A DNA stretch of 5,816 nt from positions 1 to 5,816 of the forward strand of contig VXZL01000308.1 of NCBI GenBank assembly GCA_009845505.1. The letters run 5' to 3'. A program made the position numbers and the translations under genes. Source of the DNA: Candidatus Poribacteria bacterium. Its GTDB lineage: Bacteria > Poribacteria > WGA-4E > WGA-3G. Below are positions 1-5,380 of the stretch, one piece after another. The notes beneath the pieces were generated by a model. The model was not told the origin of the DNA. It made no database searches and saw nothing but the letters and a program-made list of their open reading frames with translations. Every line of letters starts with the position of its first letter. Positions within the stretch are counted from its first letter, which is position 1.

Positions 1-32
1 CACAGGTACTCCTTCAAAAAAAGGCATCGACA

Positions 33-1445
33 ATGTTTGAGAGTTTAGGAAATAGGTTACAAGGCACCCTGAAAAAAATCAGAGGACAAGGGAAGCTCAC
101 AGAGAGCAATATCTCCGATACCTTGCGTGAGGTGCGCCGTGCCTTCTTGGAAGCAGATGTTAACTATAAAGTCACACGTGAATTTATAGAGCAGATTAAA
201 GCGCGCACACTTGGTCAAGAGGTACTCGGTAGCCTTACACCTGAACTTCAGATTGCCCGAATTATTGGCGAAGAACTGACCCAGTTGATGGGCAGCAAAG
301 CGGAAAAGATTAACATTGCGCCGAGTGGTCCTACAGTCGTGATGCTTGTTGGGTTACAAGGTGCCGGTAAAACAACGGTAGCGGCGAAATTAGCACTCAG
401 GTTTCGCAGAGATGGACGGAAACCCCTGCTCGTTGCTGCGGATGTGTATCGTCCTGCTGCTATTAAGCAGCTGCAAATCCTCGGTGAACAGACGGAAACC
501 CCCGTGTTTTCGATGGGGACGGAGCCCTCACCGGTTGAGATCGCCGAAGCTTCGGTCAAGGAGGCTTTGGCACACGGACACAACTGCGTTATTATTGATA
601 CTGCTGGACGTTTACACGTTAATGATGAGTTAATGAGTGAGCTTCGGCAGATTAAGGAACGTGTGAACCCTTCTGAAGTGCTACTTATCGTTGATGCGAT
701 GACAGGGCAAGATGCTGTAAATGTTGCCGAAAACTTCAACAACGATTTGGACATTGATGGCGTGATCCTCACTAAAATGGATGGTGATGCCCGTGGGGGT
801 GCTGCCCTCTCAATTCGTCATATTACACACAAACCGATCAAGTTCATTGGGGTCGGAGAAAAAATTGAGGCAGCCGCATTAGAAGAATTCCACCCGGAAC
901 GGATGGCTTCACGCATCTTGGGGCAAGGCGATTTTCAAACTTTGCTTGAGAAAGCCGAGGAAGTCTTCAGTGAAGATCAAGCAAAAGAACTCGAGCGTAA
1001 ACTCACAGCCAACAAAGGGTTAGACTTTACCGATTTTCTGACGCAACTTGAGCAGCTGAAAAATATGGGACCCTTGGATCAACTCATGGATCTCATGCCC
1101 TTTAAAAATCAGTTGCCGGTTAAGAATCTCACACCCGATGAAAGCCATCTACAGACGGCGAAAGCGATTATTCAGTCAATGACGGGTGAGGAACGGAGGA
1201 ATCCGCGGTTGTTGGACAGAAGTCGGAAACTTCGCATTTCCAAAGGGAGTGGAACAACAGTAAATCAGGTGAACATGCTGATTTCACAGTTACAGATGAT
1301 GAATCGTATGCTGAACCAGCAGGCGGCGATGGCAATGCCGCAAATGGGAGCCGGTTTAGGTGCAAAGAGGGGGCGGAAAATGGGAGCACTTCCCGGTCAG
1401 AAACGTAAAGCGAGAAAGCCCCGAAAACGCAGACGCCGTAGATAA
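33..1445 (+). CDS. ffh: Signal recognition particle protein Ffh (SRP54 homologue)
   Basis: This is the GTPase that binds 4.5S RNA and signal sequences of nascent membrane proteins and docks with FtsY at the inner membrane. The product has 470 residues. The N-terminal helical bundle (1-95) opens with MFESLGNRLQ, the usual Ffh start, which fixes the ATG. The G domain shows G1 GLQGAGKTT (107-115), DVYRPAA (137-143), DTAGR (189-193), TKMD (247-250) and GVGEK (273-277). The M domain (about 300-440) has DFLTQLEQLKNMG (334-346), the RNA-binding segment SRKLRISKGSGTTVNQVN (397-414) and a methionine-rich stretch after it. The ribosome binding site is weak (AAGG at 21-24). The last 26 residues are odd: 16 of them are Lys or Arg, ending in RKRRRRR. 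It is the first gene in the window and lies 67 bases ahead of rpsP. Identification is secure; the role of the tail is unknown. Confidence 0.98.
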   Translation: MFESLGNRLQGTLKKIRGQGKLTESNISDTLREVRRAFLEADVNYKVTREFIEQIKARTLGQEVLGSLTPELQIARIIGEELTQLMGSKAEKINIAPSGPTVVMLVGLQGAGKTTVAAKLALRFRRDGRKPLLVAADVYRPAAIKQLQILGEQTETPVFSMGTEPSPVEIAEASVKEALAHGHNCVIIDTAGRLHVNDELMSELRQIKERVNPSEVLLIVDAMTGQDAVNVAENFNNDLDIDGVILTKMDGDARGGAALSIRHITHKPIKFIGVGEKIEAAALEEFHPERMASRILGQGDFQTLLEKAEEVFSEDQAKELERKLTANKGLDFTDFLTQLEQLKNMGPLDQLMDLMPFKNQLPVKNLTPDESHLQTAKAIIQSMTGEERRNPRLLDRSRKLRISKGSGTTVNQVNMLISQLQMMNRMLNQQAAMAMPQMGAGLGAKRGRKMGALPGQKRKARKPRKRRRRR

Positions 1446-1499
1446 CAATGGGTACGACTTAAATCTCTGCCTTTCTATAAACACGGCGTGAATGCCATC

Positions 1500-1506
1500 A
1501 GGAGGT
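1500..1506 (+). promoter_or_regulatory. Shine-Dalgarno site that sets the rpsP TTG start
   Basis: AGGAGGT lies 6 bases before a TTG at 1513. The only upstream in-frame ATG (1492) would put this site inside the coding region and add seven residues (MPSGGIF) absent from S16 proteins. The site therefore argues for TTG initiation. Confidence 0.85.
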
Positions 1507-1512
1507 ATTTTT

Positions 1513-1947
1513 TTGGCAGTTAGAATTAGATTACAACGACACGGTAGAAAGAAACGTCCTTTTTATCGACTCGTCGCAGCTGATGCGCGGGCACAAAGGG
1601 ATGGCGCGTTTTTAGAACGCCTTGGCTATTACAATCCGTTAACGGATCCGGCAGATGTTTTCATCGATGAAGAGAAGGCTTTGAAATGGTTAAGGCGTGG
1701 CGCACAACCGACTGACACGGCGAAACGTTTGCTTTCTAAACGTGGGATTTTGATGAAATTTGAATACGAAAAATTAGGGCGCCCGATGCCAGAGGCTGCT
1801 GGCGACGCAGCGGTTCCTGAGACGGAAGACGAACAATCCGCTGAAGCTGAAGCAGCTGACGCACAACCTACTGACGCTGAAACCGGCAGCCTGCTCACTG
1901 AAGCAGCACCCGATGAGGCGACACCTGAATCCGACGAAGAAGCGTAA
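1513..1947 (+). CDS. rpsP: 30S ribosomal protein S16, with long acidic C-terminal tail
   Basis: S16 binds 16S rRNA and supports assembly of the 30S 5' domain. The start is taken as TTG at 1513, giving 144 residues that begin [20 protein letters not shown], the canonical S16 N-terminus; the strong AGGAGGT site before it agrees. Residues 1-90 hold the whole family fold: the VAADAR segment near 21-26, LGYYNPL at 37-43 and a second conserved part around [20 protein letters not shown] (55-74). Residues 92-144 form an extension with 18 Asp/Glu and no Lys, Arg or aromatic residue, rich in Ala, Pro and Thr, so it is probably disordered. Many S16 proteins end near residue 80-90, though extended forms are known in some phyla. 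It lies between ffh and a KH-domain gene, as in many bacteria. Confidence 0.97.
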   Translation: MAVRIRLQRHGRKKRPFYRLVAADARAQRDGAFLERLGYYNPLTDPADVFIDEEKALKWLRRGAQPTDTAKRLLSKRGILMKFEYEKLGRPMPEAAGDAAVPETEDEQSAEAEAADAQPTDAETGSLLTEAAPDEATPESDEEA

Positions 1948-1948
1948 C

Positions 1949-1975
1949 GTCTCTTTCAAAAGATTCCGAAGAGAC
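1949..1975 (+). other. Hairpin just after rpsP
   Basis: GTCTCTT (1949-1955) and AAGAGAC (1969-1975) form a perfect 7-bp stem with a 13-base loop, starting two bases after the rpsP stop codon. No T-run follows, so it is not a standard intrinsic terminator. It could protect or help process the rpsP message, or be chance; function is inferred only. Confidence 0.4.
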
Positions 1976-2013
1976 AGGCAACAGACACATCTACTGAAAT
2001 GCGAAAGTGAACT

Positions 2014-2268
2014 ATGTTCAAAGATTTGATTGAATACATCGTAAAATCTCTCGTCGATTACCCCGATCAGGTGGTCGTCCAGGAAGTAATTGGCGAAACG
2101 GTGGTTATTGTAGAGTTGACTGTCATGGAAGAAGATTTAGGGAAGATCATTGGTAGATATGGACGTACCCTTAAAGCGATAAGAAGTGTTCTCTATACGG
2201 CAGGATTGCAAGCGAATAAGAAGGTTATTCTTGAGTTGATTGAACACCCAAGATTAGAGGAGCAATAG
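2014..2268 (+). CDS. khpA: KH-domain RNA-binding protein (KhpA/YlqC family)
   Basis: This is a small single-domain KH protein of 84 residues, the normal family length. KhpA proteins bind RNA in the cytoplasm, often with the KH-R3H protein KhpB, and influence cell-envelope genes and sRNA-mRNA traffic in several Gram-positives; its exact role here is unknown. The start MFKDLIEYIVKSLVDYPDQV matches the family's conserved N-terminus. The RNA-contacting GxxG loop is GRYG (47-50) in the segment GKIIGRYGRTLKAIRSVL, where the usual form is closer to GKQG or GRQG. It follows rpsP by 66 bases and takes its usual place between rpsP and the rimM/trmD genes. No clear Shine-Dalgarno site is seen; GAAAG at 2003-2007 is weak. 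The partner khpB is not in this window. Confidence 0.92.
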   Translation: MFKDLIEYIVKSLVDYPDQVVVQEVIGETVVIVELTVMEEDLGKIIGRYGRTLKAIRSVLYTAGLQANKKVILELIEHPRLEEQ

Positions 2269-2320
2269 GAATTTCGTTTACGACGCGCGGTAGACGCATC
2301 AGCAAAGAATGTAGGGTGTC

Positions 2321-2330
2321 GCTTGCAAGC
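2321..2330. repeat. Perfect 10-bp palindrome ahead of trmD
   Basis: GCTTGCAAGC is fully self-complementary and lies 11 bases before the trmD ATG, in the 73-base gap where rimM would normally be. It is embedded in GTAGGGTGTC...CTATAT, which loosely resembles the palindromic region between rnhB and yraN. It may be part of a dispersed intergenic repeat; a palindrome of this length can also arise by chance. Confidence 0.35.
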
Positions 2331-2341
2331 CTATATCAAAA

Positions 2342-3070
2342 ATGAAGATTGATGTTCTCGCCTTGTTTCCAGAGATACTCGCGCCAGCGTTAAAAACGGG
2401 TATCCTCAGACGCGTTCAGGACGCCGATAAACTCACCGTCAACCTCCATAATCTTCGCGAGTGGGCGACCGACAAGCACAAGTCGGTTGATGATTATCCT
2501 TATGGCGGGGGCGCGGGCATGATTCTTAAGCCGGAACCTATCTTCGCTGCGATTACGGCGTTGAACACGCAGAAAACGGCGCACGTTGTATATCTGACAC
2601 CACAAGGTGTACCGTTGACGCAGGCACTTGCGGAATCGCTCTCTTTGGAATCGCACCTTATTCTCTTGTGCGGACGGTACAAAGGCGTAGATGAGCGAGT
2701 GCGACATCGGCTGGTTACAACTGAGCTTTCTATCGGGGACTATGTTCTTAGTGGCGGGGAAATTGCTGCGCTCGTTTTGATTGATGCTATTGGTCGTGTC
2801 CTGCCCGGCGCGCTTGGTGATTACGAATCCGCCCACGTTGATTCGTTCAGCCATGATTTGTTGGACCACCCGCACTATACACGACCTGCAGCGTTCGCTG
2901 GCATGAATGTTCCTGAGGTTCTCTTGAGTGGAGATCATAAAGATATTGAAAAATGGCGGTACGCGGAGGCACTCAAACGCACTGCAAAGCACCGTCCAGA
3001 TCTGCTCCAGAAATTCGAGTTGAATGAGGAAGACATCGCTATTCTCAAAACTGCTGGGTTGGTGGATTGA
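2342..3070 (+). CDS. trmD: tRNA (guanine-N1-)-methyltransferase TrmD
   Basis: TrmD uses S-adenosylmethionine to form m1G at position 37 of tRNAs that read with G36, preventing +1 frameshifts; it is a dimeric SPOUT-class enzyme. The product has 242 residues, normal length. Family motifs in order are MKIDVLALFPE (1-11), DDYPYGGGAGM (50-60), YLTPQG (84-89), the trefoil-knot segments LLCGRYKGVDERV (108-120) and LSIGDYVLSGGE (129-140), DSFSHDLLDHPHYTRP (167-182) and VPEVLLSGDH (190-199). Asp167 appears to sit at the catalytic aspartate, usually numbered near 169; that alignment is from memory. The ATG gives the family N-terminus, and an in-frame TAG at 2312-2314 rules out a much longer form. No Shine-Dalgarno site is visible. 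The usual upstream partner rimM is absent. rplS follows after 90 bases. Confidence 0.98.
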   Translation: MKIDVLALFPEILAPALKTGILRRVQDADKLTVNLHNLREWATDKHKSVDDYPYGGGAGMILKPEPIFAAITALNTQKTAHVVYLTPQGVPLTQALAESLSLESHLILLCGRYKGVDERVRHRLVTTELSIGDYVLSGGEIAALVLIDAIGRVLPGALGDYESAHVDSFSHDLLDHPHYTRPAAFAGMNVPEVLLSGDHKDIEKWRYAEALKRTAKHRPDLLQKFELNEEDIAILKTAGLVD

Positions 3071-3144
3071 ATCGAAGCAGTAATCGCCTAATTTTTTAGA
3101 AGGTCATTTGCCAACCAATGGATGTGGTGAGATCTATATTATAC

Positions 3145-3151
3145 AAGGAGG
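3145..3151 (+). promoter_or_regulatory. Strong Shine-Dalgarno site of rplS
   Basis: AAGGAGG lies 9 bases before the rplS ATG. It is among the best ribosome binding sites in the window and fits the high output needed for a ribosomal protein placed after a poorly expressed methyltransferase gene. Confidence 0.8.
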
Positions 3152-3160
3152 AATAATACA

Positions 3161-3505
3161 ATGAACTTAATTGAATCTGTTGAAAGCCAATATGTGAAAA
3201 GTGATATTCCTGAGTTTGGTCCTGGGGATGTTGTCAAGGTAAACACCCGTATCCGCGAGGGACAGAAAGAACGTATTCAGACGTACGAAGGAACTGTTAT
3301 CCGTCGGGCACACGGTGGATTACGCGCAACGTTTACAGTCCGACGTGTCGCTTTCGGTGCCGGAAGTGAAAGGACGTTCCCGCTCCATTCACCGAATATT
3401 GAGAGTATTCAGGTCGTTCGATACGGAGCCGTCCGCCGCGCGAAATTATATTACTTGCGCGATCGTACCGGTAGAGCGGCGCGCGTCAAAGAACGCAGAC
3501 AGTAG
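3161..3505 (+). CDS. rplS: 50S ribosomal protein L19
   Basis: L19 sits at the 30S-50S interface and contributes to intersubunit bridges. The product is 114 residues, the standard length. Family signatures are easy to see: [22 protein letters not shown] beginning at residue 19, YEGTVIRR (42-49), the [21 protein letters not shown] stretch (58-78) and [21 protein letters not shown] near the C-terminus. ATG and a strong AAGGAGG site agree on the start. It follows trmD by 90 bases and is followed by rnhB after 10 bases, so the two are very likely co-transcribed and rnhB may depend on ribosomes finishing rplS. Nothing unusual is seen in the protein. Confidence 0.98.
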   Translation: MNLIESVESQYVKSDIPEFGPGDVVKVNTRIREGQKERIQTYEGTVIRRAHGGLRATFTVRRVAFGAGSERTFPLHSPNIESIQVVRYGAVRRAKLYYLRDRTGRAARVKERRQ

Positions 3506-3515
3506 CCTGATAAAA

Positions 3516-4127
3516 ATGAATGTTTTTGAACTCGCTTGTCAGCAAAGCGGGTATAAACAGATCGCGGGCGTTGACGAGGCGGGCCGAGGGGCGTTGGCAG
3601 GTCCCGTCGTTGCCGCTGCTGTTATCCTACCGACTGCTTGCTCCCTTGACGGTCTCAATGATTCAAAACAGTTGTCTCCAAAGCAACGGGATCGACTCTG
3701 TGACGAAATCCATCGTGTCGCTGTAGCAATTGGGGTTGGTGCTATAGATAATCAGGGGATTGACCGTCTAAATATCCTGAATGCCACCCTACTGGCGATG
3801 AAGGAAGCCGTTGAAAATCTCACACTGCAGCCCGATTATCTGCTCGTTGACGGTTTATATCTCCCGCAAATAGATATTCCCGGTGAAGCGATTCCAAAGG
3901 GTGATAGCCGAAGTTATTCTATCGCCGCAGCCTCCATTATTGCCAAAACCACGCGCGATAAACGCATGATTGAGTTGGATCGCACCTACCCAAACTACGG
4001 GTTCCTCAAACACAAAGGATACCCGACCTCACAACACCGACAAGCAATTGCAGCGTTTGGTGCGTCCGACGTTCATAGACACACCTTTAAACTCCTACCC
4101 GATGATCGAATCGAACTACCTTTCTAA
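3516..4127 (+). CDS. rnhB: Ribonuclease HII
   Basis: RNase HII cuts 5' of ribonucleotides embedded in DNA, starting ribonucleotide excision repair, and degrades RNA in RNA-DNA hybrids. The product has 203 residues, normal for the family. The motif [21 protein letters not shown] (18-38) carries catalytic Asp20 and Glu21; Asp112 in LVDG and Asp130 in [17 protein letters not shown] fill the other two metal-binding positions. [17 protein letters not shown] (158-174) is the conserved substrate-binding region. The chosen ATG gives a normal N-terminus; the frame stays open upstream into rplS, but that translation is not RNase H-like. The start has no clear Shine-Dalgarno site and lies 10 bases after the rplS stop, which suggests translational coupling. 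Placement between rplS and yraN is common in bacteria. Confidence 0.97.
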   Translation: MNVFELACQQSGYKQIAGVDEAGRGALAGPVVAAAVILPTACSLDGLNDSKQLSPKQRDRLCDEIHRVAVAIGVGAIDNQGIDRLNILNATLLAMKEAVENLTLQPDYLLVDGLYLPQIDIPGEAIPKGDSRSYSIAAASIIAKTTRDKRMIELDRTYPNYGFLKHKGYPTSQHRQAIAAFGASDVHRHTFKLLPDDRIELPF

Positions 4128-4160
4128 TACCATTTCTAAAAGTTTATATCACATTAACTG

Positions 4161-4209
4161 CACCGTTCACCTAAACCCCGGTAGGTGCGGTTGCCCAACC
4201 CCACCGGGC
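4161..4209. repeat. GC-rich palindromic intergenic element with two exclusive folds
   Basis: The 102-base gap between rnhB and yraN holds overlapping inverted repeats. Fold A pairs CACCTA (4168-4173) with TAGGTG (4182-4187), extended by ACCG (4162-4165) with CGGT (4188-4191) across a two-base bulge. Fold B pairs CCCGGT (4177-4182) with ACCGGG (4203-4208) and GGTT (4189-4192) with AACC (4197-4200). The folds share bases and cannot coexist. No T-run follows. It looks like a REP-type dispersed repeat; copy number cannot be judged from one window. Confidence 0.5.
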
Positions 4210-4229
4210 ATAACTAACGGAGAGCCTAC

Positions 4230-4604
4230 ATGGACCAATCACGTTTAAATGTCGCAAAGATTGGAGAAGCATTGGCAGTCGCGCACTTCAAGGCACGGGG
4301 GTGTAAAATCCTTGCACAGAACTACCGGGTAGGGCGCGGGGAAATCGATCTAATCGTTAAAGACGGACAATTTATCGTCTTTGTGGAGGTAAAAACGCGG
4401 AGAAGTCTTAAATTTGGGTTACCCCAGGAGGCTGTAACGAGACAAAAACAGAAACAGATCTCCAAGATAGCCTTGGGATATCTACAAGCAAAAAACCTCT
4501 GGGATGCGCCTTGCCGTTTTGATGTGATTGGCATCCACTTGTCATATCAATCTGAACTGTTGAATCTTGAGCACATCAAAAGTGCATTTGAGTTTCAGCG
4601 GTAG
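4230..4604 (+). CDS. yraN: UPF0102 / YraN family nuclease-fold protein
   Basis: This conserved protein has a restriction-endonuclease-like (PD-(D/E)XK) fold and no firmly established function; links to DNA or recombination metabolism are inferred from the fold and its neighbours. The product has 124 residues, normal length. The core is visible in order: IGEALAVAHFKARG (11-24) with Glu13, NYRVGRGEIDLI (31-42) with Glu38 and Asp40, and FVEVKTRR (51-58) with Glu53 and Lys55, which form the putative metal-binding site. GLPQEAVTRQKQKQISKIALGYL (63-85) is the usual helical part, and CRFDVIGI (95-102) is also conserved. GGAG at 4219-4222, 7 bases before the ATG, supports the start. It is the last + strand gene. 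Its stop codon lies inside a hairpin, and it converges with the antitoxin gene 45 bases away. Confidence 0.95.
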   Translation: MDQSRLNVAKIGEALAVAHFKARGCKILAQNYRVGRGEIDLIVKDGQFIVFVEVKTRRSLKFGLPQEAVTRQKQKQISKIALGYLQAKNLWDAPCRFDVIGIHLSYQSELLNLEHIKSAFEFQR

Positions 4605-4617
4605 CAGGTACCGCTGA
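4595..4617 (+). terminator. Possible operon-end hairpin overlapping the yraN stop
   Basis: TCAGCGGTA (4595-4603) and TACCGCTGA (4609-4617) make a perfect 9-bp stem with a 5-base loop (GCAGG). The yraN TAG (4602-4604) lies in it. It stands between convergent genes, where a terminator is expected, but no proper T-run follows on either strand (CTTGCCAATTGTT on +). It may act as a weak or Rho-assisted terminator or as an mRNA 3' end barrier. Confidence 0.45.
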
Positions 4618-4649
4618 CTTGCCAATTGTTGTGGGACCGCTGGCTCTTC

Positions 4650-5021
4650 TCACACGGATACTGTTGTATTCGTCATGTCAGGTTTATCTGTCGTCAGGAC
4701 AAGATCTGCGTTCTCGTCTACTAAAGGTTGGATTGAAAGTTGATACCCAAGTGCCTTCAGAACAGTTCCGAGCGTGTCAATCAGCGGTGTATCCTTATTG
4801 GATAGCGCGGCTGCTAAGGTTTGTGGCGAAATATCCGTGTGTTGAGTGAGTTCGGATATCCCGCCTTGTGCTTCTACGATTGTTTTGAGTGCTTCCTGAA
4901 CTATAACAGTGTGCCCGAAACTGTAATAGTCATCAAGAATAGCTTGGAGGTAGTGAATTGCCTCCTCCCGGTCGGCAAGGTCTTCGATGAGACACTCTCG
5001 CCAGGTTCTCATTTCTCTCAT
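4650..5021 (-). CDS. Antitoxin, helix-turn-helix addiction-module antidote (HigA-like)
   Basis: This is the likely antitoxin to the toxin gene just upstream; such proteins bind and neutralise the toxin and repress their own operon. The chosen start is the ATG at 5021, giving 123 residues: it overlaps the toxin stop as ATGA and has AAGGAGG 7 bases upstream. An in-frame ATG at 5048 would add nine residues and is less likely. The N-terminal part includes EDLADREEAIHYLQAILDD (13-31), typical of this group. Residues about 44-99 (EALKTIVEAQGGISELTQHT... LGTVLKALGYQLSIQP) form an Xre-like helix-turn-helix domain. A tail of about 23 residues rich in Thr and Asp follows position 100, where many relatives end. 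The gene converges with yraN. Confidence 0.85.
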   Translation of the reverse strand: MREMRTWRECLIEDLADREEAIHYLQAILDDYYSFGHTVIVQEALKTIVEAQGGISELTQHTDISPQTLAAALSNKDTPLIDTLGTVLKALGYQLSIQPLVDENADLVLTTDKPDMTNTTVSV

Positions 5022-5356
5022 AAGTTTTCCTCCTTGCATTTTAGCCAATACCTTTTTGCTCGTGCTATGTCCCTCGTTTGTGATGATTTATCACCACCAC
5101 AGAGGAGAAGGATAATTGTATTCCTAATTTCACTAAAATAAATCCGGTAACCTACCCCGAAGTGGAAACGCAGTTCAAGTACCCCCTCACCCACCGTTTT
5201 GACATTCCCGAAATTTCCGAGTCTGAGTTGCTCCAGTCCTGCTCTGACTCGGGCTCTGGTCTTTGTATCCGGAATTGATTTCAACCACTCATTGAAAGGT
5301 TCTTTACCGTTTGGAGTACGATAGACTTGTATGTTTCGTAAGTGCGCGGTATGCAT
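5018..5356 (-). CDS. RelE/ParE-superfamily toxin (addiction module killer protein)
   Basis: This is the toxin of a type II toxin-antitoxin pair. The family shares the RelE/ParE fold; members often cut mRNA on the ribosome, but its actual target is not shown by sequence. The product has 112 residues. IQVYRTPNGKEPFNEWLKSI (9-28), LEQLRLGNFGNVKTVGEGVLELRFHFGVGYRIYF (41-74) and IILLLCGGDKSSQTRDIARAKRYW (81-104) match the Gp49-like 'putative addiction module killer' group closely, including the GVxELR, GYRIYF and CGGDKSxQxxDI signatures. The only Met near the N-terminus is the one chosen. The toxin ATG lacks a clear Shine-Dalgarno site. The stop overlaps the antitoxin start by ATGA. It follows the acidic gene by only 24 bases, which hold a small dyad. 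The conserved motifs look intact, so the pair is probably functional. Confidence 0.9.
   Translation of the reverse strand: MHTAHLRNIQVYRTPNGKEPFNEWLKSIPDTKTRARVRAGLEQLRLGNFGNVKTVGEGVLELRFHFGVGYRIYFSEIRNTIILLLCGGDKSSQTRDIARAKRYWLKCKEENL
5029..5035 (-). promoter_or_regulatory. Antitoxin Shine-Dalgarno site inside the toxin gene
   Basis: On the - strand AAGGAGG lies 7 bases before the antitoxin ATG. The same bases encode part of KEENL, the last toxin residues. The site decides the antitoxin start and contrasts with the poor site of the toxin, favouring excess antitoxin. Confidence 0.8.
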
Positions 5357-5362
5357 TGTTGA

Positions 5363-5375
5363 TGAACTTGGTTCA
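5363..5375. promoter_or_regulatory. Candidate operator dyad before the toxin
   Basis: TGAAC-TTG-GTTCA is a perfect 5-3-5 inverted repeat in the 24-base gap between the acidic gene and the toxin start, 6 bases from the toxin ATG. HigA-like antitoxins commonly bind small dyads near their own promoter. It could also form a small mRNA hairpin over the toxin's translation start. Short dyads occur by chance, so this is a candidate only. Confidence 0.35.
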
Positions 5376-5380
5376 CAGCT

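Noticed and set aside
248..772. 174-codon open frame antisense to ffh
   Set aside because: It is the complement of the conserved Ffh GTPase domain; Ser/Ala-rich composition is what the antisense of such codons gives.
1492..1512. Alternative ATG start for rpsP adding MPSGGIF
   Set aside because: The strong AGGAGGT site would fall inside the gene, and S16 proteins begin at the MAVRIRL position encoded from the TTG at 1513.
2390..2992. 200-codon open frame antisense to trmD
   Set aside because: It lies wholly opposite a clear trmD, is rich in Arg and Cys, resembles no family and has no sign of its own translation start.
3088..3099. CTAA-TTTT-TTAG as a terminator after trmD
   Set aside because: Only 4 bp of A/T-rich stem; too weak to terminate.
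3108..3142. Promoter for rplS (TTGCCA and TATTAT)
   Set aside because: The spacing is over 20 bases, and a start site after TATTAT would cut into the AAGGAGG ribosome binding site.
3315..3515. Longer rnhB form starting inside rplS
   Set aside because: The extra 67 residues are an out-of-frame reading of rplS with no RNase HII similarity; the ATG at 3516 gives the family N-terminus.
5022..5048. Longer antitoxin starting at 5048
   Set aside because: It would place the AAGGAGG site inside the gene and enlarge the overlap with the toxin; the ATGA overlap start at 5021 is better supported.
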